Shown: positions 8,437-17,120 of the stretch, piece by piece
How positions within the stretch are numbered: the first letter of the stretch is position 1
Layout of the letters: each line of letters begins with the position of its first letter
From: Moorella glycerini
GTDB lineage: Bacteria; Bacillota; DSM-521; Neomoorellales; Neomoorellaceae
Length of the DNA: 64,000 nt
NCBI RefSeq assembly: GCF_009735625.1
Contig: NZ_CP046244.1
Coordinates: forward strand, 2,108,001 to 2,172,000
Direction: 5' to 3'
Notes under the pieces: model-generated
Database searches by the model: none
Told to the model about the DNA's origin: nothing
The model's input: the letters and a program-made list of their open reading frames with translations, nothing else
Position numbers and translations under genes: made by a program

Positions 8437-9321
8437 ATGATTATGCCGGATTTAATAGAACTAATCGTTTTGGCGGCAGGAATGACAAATCTGCGCTGCC
8501 TCCGGTTACCGGAACGAAAGATTATTACCTTACGGCCGGTCGGAGGCGTCAGGGATGAAACGGAGGGAGAAATCCTCAGGGTCATCCCCAATAAAGAATG
8601 GGAATACAAGAAGCATACTTATCTTTCGGGTAAAGTCATTTATTCTTACATAGACGGTTCTGTATTAACACCTGTTCCCCTGAGACTGTACTCGCATGGC
8701 ACCTGGGATTCTTTTTATTACTTTGCCGAGCTGTGGGAAATTGATCCGGACCGGGAATTGCCTTCGTCTTTACCTGAGTGGGTAATTGCTGTTCTGAAAG
8801 CAGGTCCCCGTGAGGTATTTGAAATGGAGCAAATTATCCCAGGGGCGAACCCTGAGGAAATGGAGGACCCAATATCCCTGGCGGTTGAATATGCTCATCA
8901 GGGCAATATTGATAAAACGTGGGAAATTTTGCAGGGGTGCCTGACCAAAGATCTGCGCTGCATTGATGCCTTTGTCCACCTGGGCACATATACATTTGGA
9001 GATGGGCGCAGCGCCTGGCATGCAAAAAGAGCGATGCAACGTTACCTCGCAGGGGTTAAAGTTGGCGAGCAGGCCCTGCCGCCAGGCTTTAACGGACTGC
9101 TTCCGTGGAGCTGGATAAATAATCGCCCTTTTCTACGCGCCCTGCACGGGCTAGGCCTCTGCCAGTGGCGCCTGGGCCAGTTTGATGCCGCCCGCAATAC
9201 ATTCTGGCGCATTTTAATGTTTGATCCCATGGATGCCCTGGGATGCCGGTTTATTCTCCCGGATGTAGAAAAGGGTCACGATTACCTTGCAACTGTAGCG
9301 GATGAAAATGGGCCTTGTTAG
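8437..9321 (+). CDS. TPR-like protein of unknown function, about 294 aa
   Basis: ATG 8437 is chosen over GTG 8431 because AGGGATAGGG lies at a better distance. The N-terminal third is beta-rich. The C-terminal half has tetratricopeptide-like helices: PISLAVEYAHQGNIDKTWEI and ALHGLGLCQWRLGQFDAARN, typical A/B helix pairs of protein-binding repeats. No signal peptide or membrane segment. The stop codon's last G is the first base of the 9-bp target duplication of the next element, so the gene narrowly escaped disruption. Confidence 0.6.
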   Translation: MIMPDLIELIVLAAGMTNLRCLRLPERKIITLRPVGGVRDETEGEILRVIPNKEWEYKKHTYLSGKVIYSYIDGSVLTPVPLRLYSHGTWDSFYYFAELWEIDPDRELPSSLPEWVIAVLKAGPREVFEMEQIIPGANPEEMEDPISLAVEYAHQGNIDKTWEILQGCLTKDLRCIDAFVHLGTYTFGDGRSAWHAKRAMQRYLAGVKVGEQALPPGFNGLLPWSWINNRPFLRALHGLGLCQWRLGQFDAARNTFWRILMFDPMDALGCRFILPDVEKGHDYLATVADENGPC

Positions 9322-9472
9322 AGGCGATTCAGTGCTGACGCATTAACAAAAAGGAGCTTGCGACGCCTGGATTAATTACGAGTTACAAAAAAACTTTATT
9401 GCAAATAGGACTGGACAGGCACGAGCCAATCTGAGATAATAGCCTTGGAAAAATAGAGAGGTGAAATTTCAG

Positions 9473-10387
9473 ATGGACGTGCCTTTTTGGATTGGGGATC
9501 GAGAGTTTACCGAGGCGGATATCAACTTAATACGTATTACGGTAGAGCAATTTTCACGATTAAGCCGTGAAGAAATCGCGGCGACTATATGCGAGAATTT
9601 GCCCTGGAAGGCGCCGAATGGCCGGTTAAAGATGGAAGCCTGCCGGAAGCTTTTACGGGAGCTAGAGCAAAGAGGGGTTATCACCTTACCACCACTACAA
9701 CAGAACCGGGTCCGCCAGGTTAGGAGGGAGCGAGTAGGGAGAGCCGTCCAAACAGAACTACAGGCTTGCCTAAAGGAAGTATCGCCGGTGACGGTAGAGC
9801 CTGTTAGAACTGAAGAAAGGGCGGACTGGAATGCCACCATGGCGGCTTACCATCCTTTAGGGTATCTTCGTGCCATCGGGGCGCAACAACGGTATTGGAT
9901 TCGGGTCCAAGGAGCCAAGGGCCGGGAGATAGTAGGAGCGATGTTGTTCGGCCCCGCCGCCAAGGCCTTAGCGGCGCGGGACAAGTGGATCGGTTGGACA
10001 GCTGAGGAACGCCGGCGTTACCGCCCCCGTATCGTCAACAACAATCGGTTTTTGATTCTACCGGGTGTACGAATTCCCCATCTGGCGAGTCGAGCCCTGG
10101 CCTTGAGTTCCCGCCGCATCCGGGCGGATTGGCGGGAACGCTATGGCTATGAACCTGTTCTTTTAGAAACCTTTGTAGAACCTGAATACCAGGGCACCTG
10201 TTACCGGGCGGCCAACTGGATCAAAATTGGCGAGACCGCAGGTCGAGGCCGCCAGGACACTTTTAAGCAATATGCCGTCTCAGTTAAATCAATCTGGGTA
10301 TACCCCCTGGTACGAAACTGGCGCCGGCGGCTGGTGGAACCCTTCCCGGAGCCTGTGGAAGAAACACTGGACGAGGGAGAGGAATAA
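9473..10387 (+). CDS. DUF4338 (DruA-like) protein encoded inside an insertion element
   Basis: About 304 aa from ATG 9473, with AGAGGTG upstream; GTG 9461 is an alternative start. Family blocks are plain: YHPLGYLRAIGAQQRYWIRV, VGAMLFGPAAKALAARDKWI, RIVNNNRFLILPGVRIPHLA, ERYGYEPVLLETFVEPEYQG and TCYRAANWIKIGETAGRGR. This is the domain of DruA in Druantia phage-defence systems, but DUF4338 also occurs next to transposases. Here it lies within the inverted repeats and ends two bases before the transposase gene, so the simplest reading is a transposition accessory protein. Its biochemical activity is not known to me. Confidence 0.88.
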   Translation: MDVPFWIGDREFTEADINLIRITVEQFSRLSREEIAATICENLPWKAPNGRLKMEACRKLLRELEQRGVITLPPLQQNRVRQVRRERVGRAVQTELQACLKEVSPVTVEPVRTEERADWNATMAAYHPLGYLRAIGAQQRYWIRVQGAKGREIVGAMLFGPAAKALAARDKWIGWTAEERRRYRPRIVNNNRFLILPGVRIPHLASRALALSSRRIRADWRERYGYEPVLLETFVEPEYQGTCYRAANWIKIGETAGRGRQDTFKQYAVSVKSIWVYPLVRNWRRRLVEPFPEPVEETLDEGEE

Positions 10388-10389
10388 GT

Positions 10390-11808
10390 ATGGCCTTACG
10401 GCATCCCGAGTCCCTCCACCCGGCGACCCTACCCAATTGTAAATGCGCCTATGCCGGCAGTGCAGGAGAGGAAACCGAACGGCAAGCGGCCCTGGCAGCG
10501 CAACTACCAGTATGGCGGGCCAATTTACCAATATTGCTCGAGAAATTCTCACGTATACCGGACCCGCGTCGCCCCGGAAGTATGCGGCATAAACTGACTG
10601 TCCTACTTACCTTCGCGCTGTTTCTATTCATCTTCGCCTATAGCTCAAGGAGGGAAGCCAACCGGGAACTGACTCGGCCCACCTTTTGGGAGCTATTGCG
10701 GGAGGTATTTCCGGAGATTGAAAGTATCCCCCATATGGACACCGTCAATCGCCTGCTGGAAAAGATTGATCCGGACCAACTGGAAGAAGTGATGGTTCAA
10801 ACAATCAAACGACTGCTGCGCAACCGGCAACTCCAGGCATTACTGGTAGAGAAGCATTATATAGTAGCCATCGATGGGACCCAGAAGATAGCGCGCCGGT
10901 GGCCCTGGGCTAAAGAAGCCCTCCACCGTCAACGTGGGGAAGAGGTATCATATGCCGCTTATGCTTTAGAAGCAGTCCTGGTCGGCCCCCAGGGGGTAAC
11001 CATCCCCTTGCTCACGGAGTTTTGTGAGAACCCCGCCGGCGAGCAGGCCTTATTCGCCAAGCAGGATTGCGAACTAAAGGGCTGCAAACGGCTGCTGGTA
11101 CGCCTGCGTAAAGCCTTTCCCAAGTTACGCTTGATGGTAGTAGCTGACGGCCTGTATGCCAATGGACCAATGATGACCCTGTGTCGCCAATTACATATGG
11201 ACTTTATGATTATCCTGCCTCGGGACCGCCTGCCCGGTGTCTGGGAAGAGGCACAGGCCATTAGAAAATTGGAAAAGGACCAGACCCTAAAGTACCATTG
11301 GGGCAACCGGGAGCAAAACTTTTGGTGGGCCAACCATATCGACTATGAGTTCCGGGAAGCTCCCGGGTCCCGGCGGCGGTTAAAAATTCATGTGGCGGGA
11401 TGCACAGAGACGTGGGAAGAGAATGGAGAAAAGAAGGAGGCCCACTGGGCCTGGGTATCCTCGCGGCCATTAACGAAACAAAATATCGTGGCCCGTTGCA
11501 ATCGTGCGGCCCGCCACCGCTGGGACATTGAAGAAAATATCCTGACGGAAAAGCATCAGGGCTATCAGTATGAACACGCTTTCTCCCTTAACTGGACAGC
11601 GATGAAAAATTGGCATTTAATCATGCACCTGGGGCATCTGTTAAATATCTTGACCTTACACACGGAAGCCCTAATGGGAAAAGTACGGGAATTGGGCCTG
11701 CGGGGAACCCTAAAGTTTCTCCGGGAGACTTGGATGCACCGCTGGATTAATCGCGACCAACTGTTGGCCCTCTGTATCAAAGCCCCTAGAATACGAATGG
11801 CCTTTTAA
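10390..11808 (+). CDS. DDE transposase (ISNCY / IS4-superfamily type)
   Basis: 472 aa. The N-terminal part has the RIPDPRRPGSMRHKLTVLL block shared by H-repeat/ISAs1-like transposases. Candidate catalytic residues lie in YIVAIDGTQK (Asp), LMVVADGLYANGP (Asp) and HRWDIEENILTEKHQGYQYE (Glu). The gene starts two bases after the DUF4338 stop, so translation is coupled. The 9-bp duplication fits IS4-type strand transfer. No disruption seen; exact family name uncertain. Confidence 0.85.
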   Translation: MALRHPESLHPATLPNCKCAYAGSAGEETERQAALAAQLPVWRANLPILLEKFSRIPDPRRPGSMRHKLTVLLTFALFLFIFAYSSRREANRELTRPTFWELLREVFPEIESIPHMDTVNRLLEKIDPDQLEEVMVQTIKRLLRNRQLQALLVEKHYIVAIDGTQKIARRWPWAKEALHRQRGEEVSYAAYALEAVLVGPQGVTIPLLTEFCENPAGEQALFAKQDCELKGCKRLLVRLRKAFPKLRLMVVADGLYANGPMMTLCRQLHMDFMIILPRDRLPGVWEEAQAIRKLEKDQTLKYHWGNREQNFWWANHIDYEFREAPGSRRRLKIHVAGCTETWEENGEKKEAHWAWVSSRPLTKQNIVARCNRAARHRWDIEENILTEKHQGYQYEHAFSLNWTAMKNWHLIMHLGHLLNILTLHTEALMGKVRELGLRGTLKFLRETWMHRWINRDQLLALCIKAPRIRMAF

Positions 11809-11869
11809 TCTTTAATACTTACGCCAGCTGCAACTTAATCCCTTGCTTTCAAGCCCCCCTTAAAAGGTG

Positions 11870-11892
11870 GGGTACTTTGCCGTACCCTTTTT
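11870..11892 (+). terminator. Rho-independent terminator of the transposase operon
   Basis: GGGTAC, loop TTTGCC, GTACCC, then TTTTT, 61 bases after the transposase stop and inside the element. The rest of 11809-12012 shows no gene. Confidence 0.7.
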
Positions 11893-12113
11893 ACCCCGCA
11901 TTTCTTCATTCGCAACCCTATCAGGATTTTTAAGAGGTCTTTTTCCGTCCTGGATTTTTGCCTTTACTGCTCGTTAACCTTATTTGTGTACCTGAACCCC
12001 ATTTTGAAATTAGTTCATGCGTCAGCACTGGAGGCGATTACGCTGGCTTGACCATCCAGTGTTATATCCATTGGTTACTGATATAATCCACGGGGATTTA
12101 AAGAATAACTTAA

Positions 12114-12142
12114 AGACCGGCCCGGTTAAAGCCGGCCGGTCT
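12114..12142 (-). terminator. Hairpin downstream of the DUF4351 remnant
   Basis: AGACCGGCC (12114-12122) pairs with GGCCGGTCT (12134-12142). On the minus strand it follows the stop of the remnant by 13 bases and is followed by a moderately T-rich stretch, so it probably terminated that gene. Confidence 0.5.
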
Positions 12143-12155
12143 TGGGAAGCGAGGG

Positions 12156-12422
12156 TCAATGTTTAATGGTAAGAACTTTGAGCAGTTCATCCTTGCTGGT
12201 AATGTCAAATATCTTTTCCGCCAGGTCATCCAGTTGCTCTACTGATAAAGTCTTTATCTTCGCTTCCACTTCAGGAGAAATGGTACCCAGGCGTTTCCTT
12301 AGCTGTCTTAAAAGTATTTCCTGCCGGCCTTCCTGCCGGCCCTGCTGCCAGCCTTTTAAATGCCAGGATGTGGTTAATTCCATAACCCTTTGCACCTCCT
12401 CGGGTTGGAGTTCTTCCGGCAA
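12156..12422 (-). pseudogene. DUF4351 C-terminal remnant of an Rpn-family protein
   Basis: 88 codons: PEELQPEEVQRVMELTTSWH, a GWQQGRQEGRQEILL repeat-like linker, then the DUF4351 tail [20 protein letters not shown]... The frame stays open a little upstream (DYSFL) but meets plus-strand helicase sequence at about 12440, so the N-terminal PD-(D/E)XK nuclease domain is gone. The TTG at 12422 is a chance start. Rpn proteins promote recombination; this one cannot have that activity. A shorter sister tail lies at 972-1112. Confidence 0.7.
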
Positions 12423-12439
12423 GAAACTGTAATCACAAA

Positions 12440-13266
12440 GCTTGAGGCAGCTTATCAGGTTGCCCAGCAGGAGAGAAGGGCTGCCAGCGTCGCGTTATCA
12501 GAAGCTGAACACCGACAGGCCAAAGACCGGCAGGCTCTGGAAAATCTGGGGCCGTTGCCTCCTCTCCCGGAACTCCGGCAGCAGCTGAGTGAGGTCGAGA
12601 AAAACCTCAAGCAATTAGATGAGCAATTGGCCGCCATTGAAGCCCGGCTGCGTGAAATGGCGGCGACCGTGATTCGCGACGCCAGAATCGTTGGAGCGAC
12701 TTTATCTCGACTGGTGCTTTTGGAAGAACTGTACCGGGGCACCTTTGATACAGTAATCATCGACGAGGCCAGTATGGTTCCCCTGCCCAATCTATGGTTT
12801 GCCGGTAGCCGGGCGCACAAGCGCGTGGTGGTCACAGGTGATTTCCGGCAGCTGCCCCCAATTGCAACCGCCCGGGACGCTGAAAAGTATCCCCTGGCTG
12901 CCAGATGGTTACAAACCGATATTTTTGTTAAGGCCGGTATCGTGGAAGGCCGGGCAAGGCTGGACGATCCCCGGTTATGTGCGCTGAAGGTGCAGTATCG
13001 CATGCATGAGGCCATTGGCGAAGTGGCCAATATGCTGGTCTATGAGCATGACGGGAACCCGCTCGAGCACAGGGCGGACCCCCAGAATTATGCTCACGCG
13101 ACTGCGGCTCTTCCGGAATCCGGGGAGCCCCTGGTCCTGTGTACCACATCGGGTGCCAATCCCTGGTGCGGCCGGCTGGACCCCGGGTTCTCCCGCTACA
13201 ATATTTACAGTGCTATAGTCTGTATCCGGCTTGCCGCCCGGGCCCTGGCCAGCGGCGCCCAAAATG
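12440..13266 (+). pseudogene. Internal fragment of a UPF1-like superfamily 1 helicase
   Basis: The open frame carries a coiled coil (LRQQLSEVEKNLKQLDEQLA), then helicase motifs: DTVIIDEASMVPLP (Walker B, DEAS), VVVTGDFRQLPPIA (motif III) and ALKVQYRMHEAIGEVAN (YRMH). These mark the AAA_11/AAA_12 class. The Walker A region and the final motifs V-VI are absent, and both edges run directly into other gene fragments (DUF4351 remnant, HD remnant). It is a captured middle piece, not a working helicase. Confidence 0.85.
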
Positions 13267-13269
13267 TAG

Positions 13270-14202
13270 GAGACAGAAGTTCACCAAATCCTTACAAATT
13301 ATAATAGTGCTTTGCCTGGTATGGTTAAGGAAGTTATTGGAAGGATATTTAAGCCTACGTGGGTAGTTAAACTTATTTCCAGCCAGCTCGATGCAGATCG
13401 CTTAGATTACTTATTTAGAGACAGCTTAATGACAGGTACAGGGTATGGCAAATTTGATCTTGACTGGTTGTTAAATGTTCTACGGATTGGCATGGTAAAT
13501 GGCGACTATGAAATTGGCCTCGATTATGAAAAAGGTGTTAAGGTTGCAGAAACCTTTATTATGGCCAGATATTCTATGTACTTACAAGTTTACTACCATA
13601 AGACTACACGTGGCGCTGAGGTGCTTTTAGATAGAATTTTAAATAGAGCTGCAGAAGTGGTTGATAAATGTCAAATAGAGAGCGGGGATGCACTGCTTAA
13701 ACTTATTAAAGGGGAGAATATTTCAGTTAGCGAGTACCTGGACCTTGATGACAATGTATTAGTAGCGCTTATCAAAGATTGGGCTAAATCAGAAGACGGC
13801 ATTTTGAGTGATCTTTGTACGCGTTTTCTACACAGGAGGTTATTTAAGTCAATTGACATTTCCTCGGTTTCTGGACACGCAATTGCGTTTGCTGAAAAAT
13901 ATAACCGCGCAAAATCTATATGCAGAAAACAATTCCCTCCGGAATACTATCTGGCATCAGATAGCGCCGAAAATAGTCCTTATAAGGATTACTATATTTT
14001 TCCTCCTGGAGGTGAGGGAGAGAAGGATGAAAAAGCGCGAGAAGCAACTGAACAGATTTACCTTTTTCCTAAAGACCTTAATCCCGAAGAGTTATCAAAT
14101 GCCTCAGACGTAGTAAAAGCTTTACGTAACCGAAAATATATAAAAGAACGACTGTATTTCCCGGCTGAGATGCGCGAGAAGATAAACGAAATTTTTGCTT
14201 AG
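13270..14202 (+). pseudogene. HD-superfamily phosphohydrolase, 5'-truncated second copy
   Basis: The frame is open from 13270 (EVHQILTNYNSALPG...) and includes QLDADRLDYLFRDSLMTGTG, the same motif at which the copy at 2207-5510 is interrupted. The N-terminal HD metal site is missing: the frame joins a helicase fragment at about 13268. A TTG at 13312 could start a 296-aa product without the active site. The following YwgA-like gene begins 14 bases later after GGAGG, so this was probably a two-gene unit before truncation. Confidence 0.8.
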
Positions 14203-14216
14203 GAGGTATTATAGCC

Positions 14217-14759
14217 GTGATCCAAAGCTGGCACAGGTTACTTACCCTTATCAAATTAGCAGGAAAGATTCATGGGAGAAAAAGATTGCAAAAGCTGGTA
14301 TACATACTTCAGTCCTTGGGTTACGCTTTTCCTGAGGAGTTTAGTTACTACCTGTATGGCCCCTACTCACCGGAACTTCAATTTGAAGTTAAGGCTATGG
14401 TAGATAAGGGGCTCATTCAGGAAAACAGAGATGGCGATATTTATTCATATTCGCTAACTGAAAACGGAGAAGAGGTACTGAACCTATTAAACAGCCAGCA
14501 ACAGCCCTATTCATGGGAGAATCTTCCGGAGGCATTGGTAAAAGAAGTAGTAGAGCAGGATTCCCAGTTTCTTGAGTTGGTCAGTACGATCATGTATTTA
14601 CAGAATATGGGGTATGAGAATACGGAAGTTATCGATAAAGCAAAGGCTCTAAAACCCCATTTGTGCCGCTATATGGATGAAGCTCTAGCCTGGGTAACTG
14701 CTTTACGACAGAGAAATTATTACACTTTGCCGCCCATATCGTCGCCCCCGAGTCCGTAG
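14217..14759 (+). CDS. YwgA-like protein (partner of HD phosphohydrolases)
   Basis: GTG 14217 after AGGAGGTATTATAGCC. 180 aa. The pattern GRKRLQKLVYILQSLGYAFP, FSYYLYGPYSPELQFEVKAM and VDKGLIQE matches B. subtilis YwgA, which sits beside the HD gene ywfO; the same pairing occurs here with the truncated HD gene. It has a winged-helix look. The last 13 residues (YYTLPPISSPPSP) look foreign, because the frame runs into galE debris, so the C-terminus may have been altered. Function unproven in the family. Confidence 0.7.
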   Translation: MIQSWHRLLTLIKLAGKIHGRKRLQKLVYILQSLGYAFPEEFSYYLYGPYSPELQFEVKAMVDKGLIQENRDGDIYSYSLTENGEEVLNLLNSQQQPYSWENLPEALVKEVVEQDSQFLELVSTIMYLQNMGYENTEVIDKAKALKPHLCRYMDEALAWVTALRQRNYYTLPPISSPPSP

Positions 14760-14779
14760 ACCAACCACTGAAGTGAAGT

Positions 14780-15480
14780 ATTACATATACATTGTGCAGG
14801 GCACCCTGAACATTCTGGCCTGTATGCAGGAGTGCGGGGTCGACAAGCTGATTTTATCTTCCAGCGCCGCCGTCTACGGCATACTCCAGAGTACTTCCCG
14901 ATGCCGGAAGAAGCCCCCTGCACCCCATTAACCCTTACGGTCACAGGAAGGTCGTGGTGAAGAGGATACTGCAGGACCTGGCCGCAGCCGGTGGGATAAC
15001 CTAAGTATCCCTCCGGTATTTTAATGCCGGAGCCGACCGGGACGGGCGCATTGGCGAGGGGAAAGAAGACGCCATCCACCTCATCACCCTAGCTACCAGG
15101 GCGGCGGGCAGGTGGCCCTATTTAAGCGTTTACGGTACGGACTATCCCACTCATGACGGCACCTGCGTGACTACACCCATGTCGATACCTGGCGGAAGCC
15201 CACGTGCTCACCCTGGAGCACCTGCTGCCGGCGGCCGGAGCGAGGTATTCACCTACGGTTACGGCCGGGGCCACTCCGTCCTGGAAGTGATCGCGGCGGC
15301 CAAAAAGGTGACAGGCGTGGACTTTCCGGTAAGGTACGAAGGCCGGCAGCCGGGGACCCTCCGGTCCTGGTGGCTGGCGCCAGGAAAATCCGCGAGCGTC
15401 TCGGCTGGGTCCCGGCTTACGACGACCTGGAGGGCATTATTTATTCCGCCTGGCAGTGGGAGCAAAAGAGGCCGAAGTTA
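14780..15480 (+). pseudogene. galE (UDP-glucose 4-epimerase-like) remnant with many frameshifts
   Basis: Pieces in changing frames match GalE: VQGTLNILACMQECGVDKLI and LSSSAAVYG near 14790-14880, then NAAGADRDGRIGEG near 15025, CVRDYTHVDT near 15165, and the end ARKIRERLGWVPAYDDLEGI near 15385-15440. The first third, with the NAD-binding GGAGYIG motif, is missing, and no single frame runs through. It is clearly dead. A second short piece of the same end (VTGVDFPVRYEG-like) reappears at about 20026-20115. Confidence 0.85.
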
Positions 15481-15900
15481 CCTATTGACCGTCAGGTTAG
15501 GCAAGAAAAAATTTCCTTGAACGGCAAGCAGGCCATGTCTCCTCCACCGTGCGAGGCGACTGGGGAAAACAGGGCGGGGAGTTAAATATAGCTTTATTGT
15601 CTCTGCGTTCATTAAACGGAGTGGGTACGGCGATGGTACGGTGATGTTCGTCCTGGCCGGTTAAGTGCAATTTAACGAGGGGATAAGTCCTACTGTACCA
15701 GCAGCGGCCGTGCTTGCCGCAGCCATACCGCTGTAACAACTTTAATACTTTCTCGCGATACGGCAAACTTTTTCCGGGCAGGAAACTTAAACTGGTAGGA
15801 AATCCTTTGCATCCTGACGATAACGTTTACCGGTAGCTGTATTCCTGGCAGCTTACGAAAATAGCCACTTCCTTTAGCCCCTGGTAGAATGAGGGGCGAA
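15481..15900. other. 420-bp stretch without a convincing gene
   Basis: An 89-codon frame on the minus strand (15497-15766) contains a Cys/His/Arg-rich stretch (GCGKHGRCWYSRTYPL) that might be transposase debris, but I cannot place it. I see no promoter, terminator or repeat here. Confidence 0.4.
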
Positions 15901-15914
15901 AGGAGGTGAGCACC

Positions 15915-16259
15915 ATGGCTAAAGTAACGGCACCCCTGATGTCCCTGGATGCCAGCGGCGCCCTGGGGAAGGCCCTGGTCTTTGCCAAATGGAAGGGGAT
16001 CAATTATGCCCGGCGCTATTTTGTGCCCATGAACCCCAATACGGAGAACCAGGAGAGGGTCCGCAGCTACTTCACCCGGGCGGTGACGAGCTGGCAGGGG
16101 GAGAGCCCTGAGACCAGGGCCATGTGGAACGCGGCCGTGCGCGGCCGGCCGCTGACGGGGCTTAATTACTACCTGGCCCAGTATATCAAGTATCTATCCA
16201 GTCACAACGGCGAAGCCCCAGCCACGCCCTTCCTGCCCCCGGGCCAGCAGCAATCCTAA
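15915..16259 (+). CDS. Conserved 114-aa protein of unknown function
   Basis: ATG 15915 after a perfect AGGAGG at 15901-15906. The product begins MAKVTAPLMSLDASGALGKA and includes FAKWKGINYARRYFVPMNPN and AVRGRPLTGLNYYLAQYIK. It looks like small proteins found near prophage or mobile regions in thermophilic Firmicutes, but I cannot name the family. Two broken copies occur in this window (20224-20320 and 24205-24484), so it travels with the rearrangements here. A strong hairpin follows, and a group II intron is inserted just after it. Confidence 0.75.
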   Translation: MAKVTAPLMSLDASGALGKALVFAKWKGINYARRYFVPMNPNTENQERVRSYFTRAVTSWQGESPETRAMWNAAVRGRPLTGLNYYLAQYIKYLSSHNGEAPATPFLPPGQQQS

Positions 16260-16274
16260 AAGCATCAGCCGGGA

Positions 16275-16304
16275 AGCGGCAGGGTATGAAGCCCTGCCGC
16301 TTTT
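16275..16304 (+). terminator. Terminator of the 114-aa gene and insertion site of the group II intron
   Basis: AAGCGGCAGG pairs with CCTGCCGCTT around a short loop (GTATGAAG region), followed by TT and CC. The intron begins at 16307, immediately behind the stem. Confidence 0.8.
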
Positions 16305-16306
16305 CC

Positions 16307-17097
16307 GTGCGCCCGGCATGGGCGTTAACTTAGTGGTGAAAGTCCACTGCAGGCGAGGCAGCACCAGTCTGCTAGCCAAAGGCAAGGGTGTCCATCGCGA
16401 GGTGGGATCCGAAGGAAGCCGGAGGCAAAGCCACGGCCCGATGAACAAGAACCCCATACGAGGCTAGACCGTTCGGATAAGCTGGCGGAACACAGCGAAA
16501 TCCCAGGCTGCCAAGGGACGGTAGAGTATATGGGGCGGGCGCGGGGCGAAGGTTAACGCTCTTACCCGGGGAGGCCTGCCGGATAAGCCAGGGAGAGCTG
16601 GTAAACCGTATCGGAAGGTACGGCTGAACCGGCAGGAGTCAGCAGAGGGCATAGTACCCTGGGGGTCATGAACTCCAGGGGAAGGCCCGAACATCAAGTC
16701 AGAGGTGAAAAGGGATACCCACCGTAATGGACCGCCTAATCCAGCAGGCCCTCCTGCAAGTATTGACGCCCATCTTCGAACCGCAGTTCTCAGAGGCCAG
16801 TGCGCATGTGTCTCTGGAAGCAGTGGAAGCGAGTACGGACCAGGTACCGCGAACTACGCGCATTGGGATTGCCGGAATGGGTAGTGCATGAATTCGCCAA
16901 TGCCCGCAAAGGGCTGTGGCGGATGGCCCATGGGCCAATGAATAGAGCCCTGGGCAATGCCTACTGGCAATCCCAGGGCCTGATGAGCTTAACCGAGCGC
17001 TATTCTTATCTTCGTCAAGCTTGGTGAACCGCCGGATGCGGACCCGCATGTCCGGTGGTGTGAGAGGACGGGGGCTAGCCGCCCCCTCCTACTCGAT
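16307..17097 (+). mobile_element. Group II intron (class C-like), internally deleted
   Basis: It starts with the intron 5' consensus GTGCGCCCGGCATGGG. The 3' end contains a domain V-like hairpin (AACCGCCGGATGCGG with CCGCATGTCCGGTGG, 17026-17060), then the GTGTGAGAGGACGGGGGCTA region and the last domain before CTACTCGAT. Class C introns insert right behind terminator hairpins, exactly the position seen. The length of about 790 bases, against about 1.9 kb for a full intron, shows that most of the maturase gene is missing. The exact 3' boundary is uncertain by 1-2 bases. Confidence 0.88.
16712..17027 (+). pseudogene. ltrA: Degenerate group II intron reverse transcriptase/maturase
   Basis: Two pieces remain. 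GIPTVMDRLIQQALLQVL...PIFEPQFSE (16712-16795) is an internal reverse transcriptase block. From about 16797, in another frame, RMCLWKQWKRVRTRYRELRA and NAYWQSQGLMSLTERYSYLR to the TGA at 17027 are the maturase C-terminus. The N-terminus, the catalytic YADD region and domain X are deleted. The intron cannot encode its own splicing factor and would need one from elsewhere. Confidence 0.88.
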
Positions 17098-17120
17098 TGA
17101 ATTTACGGCCAGCAAAAAAA

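Larger units (their letters stand above)
9330..12030 (+). mobile_element. Complete 2.7-kb insertion element carrying a DUF4338 gene and a DDE transposase
   Basis: The ends are 18-base inverted repeats with one mismatch: CAGTGCTGACGCATTAAC at 9330-9347 and GTTCATGCGTCAGCACTG at 12013-12030. The 9-bp direct repeat GAGGCGATT lies on both sides (9321-9329 and 12031-12039). Two genes, two bases apart, fill it. Intact ends, duplication and frames point to a functional, fairly recent element of the ISNCY/IS4-like kind. Confidence 0.93.

Noticed and set aside
9330-12030. Druantia anti-phage defence system
   Set aside because: Only the DUF4338 (DruA-like) domain is present. The large helicase DruE and other Druantia genes are absent, and the gene lies inside transposon ends with a transposase.
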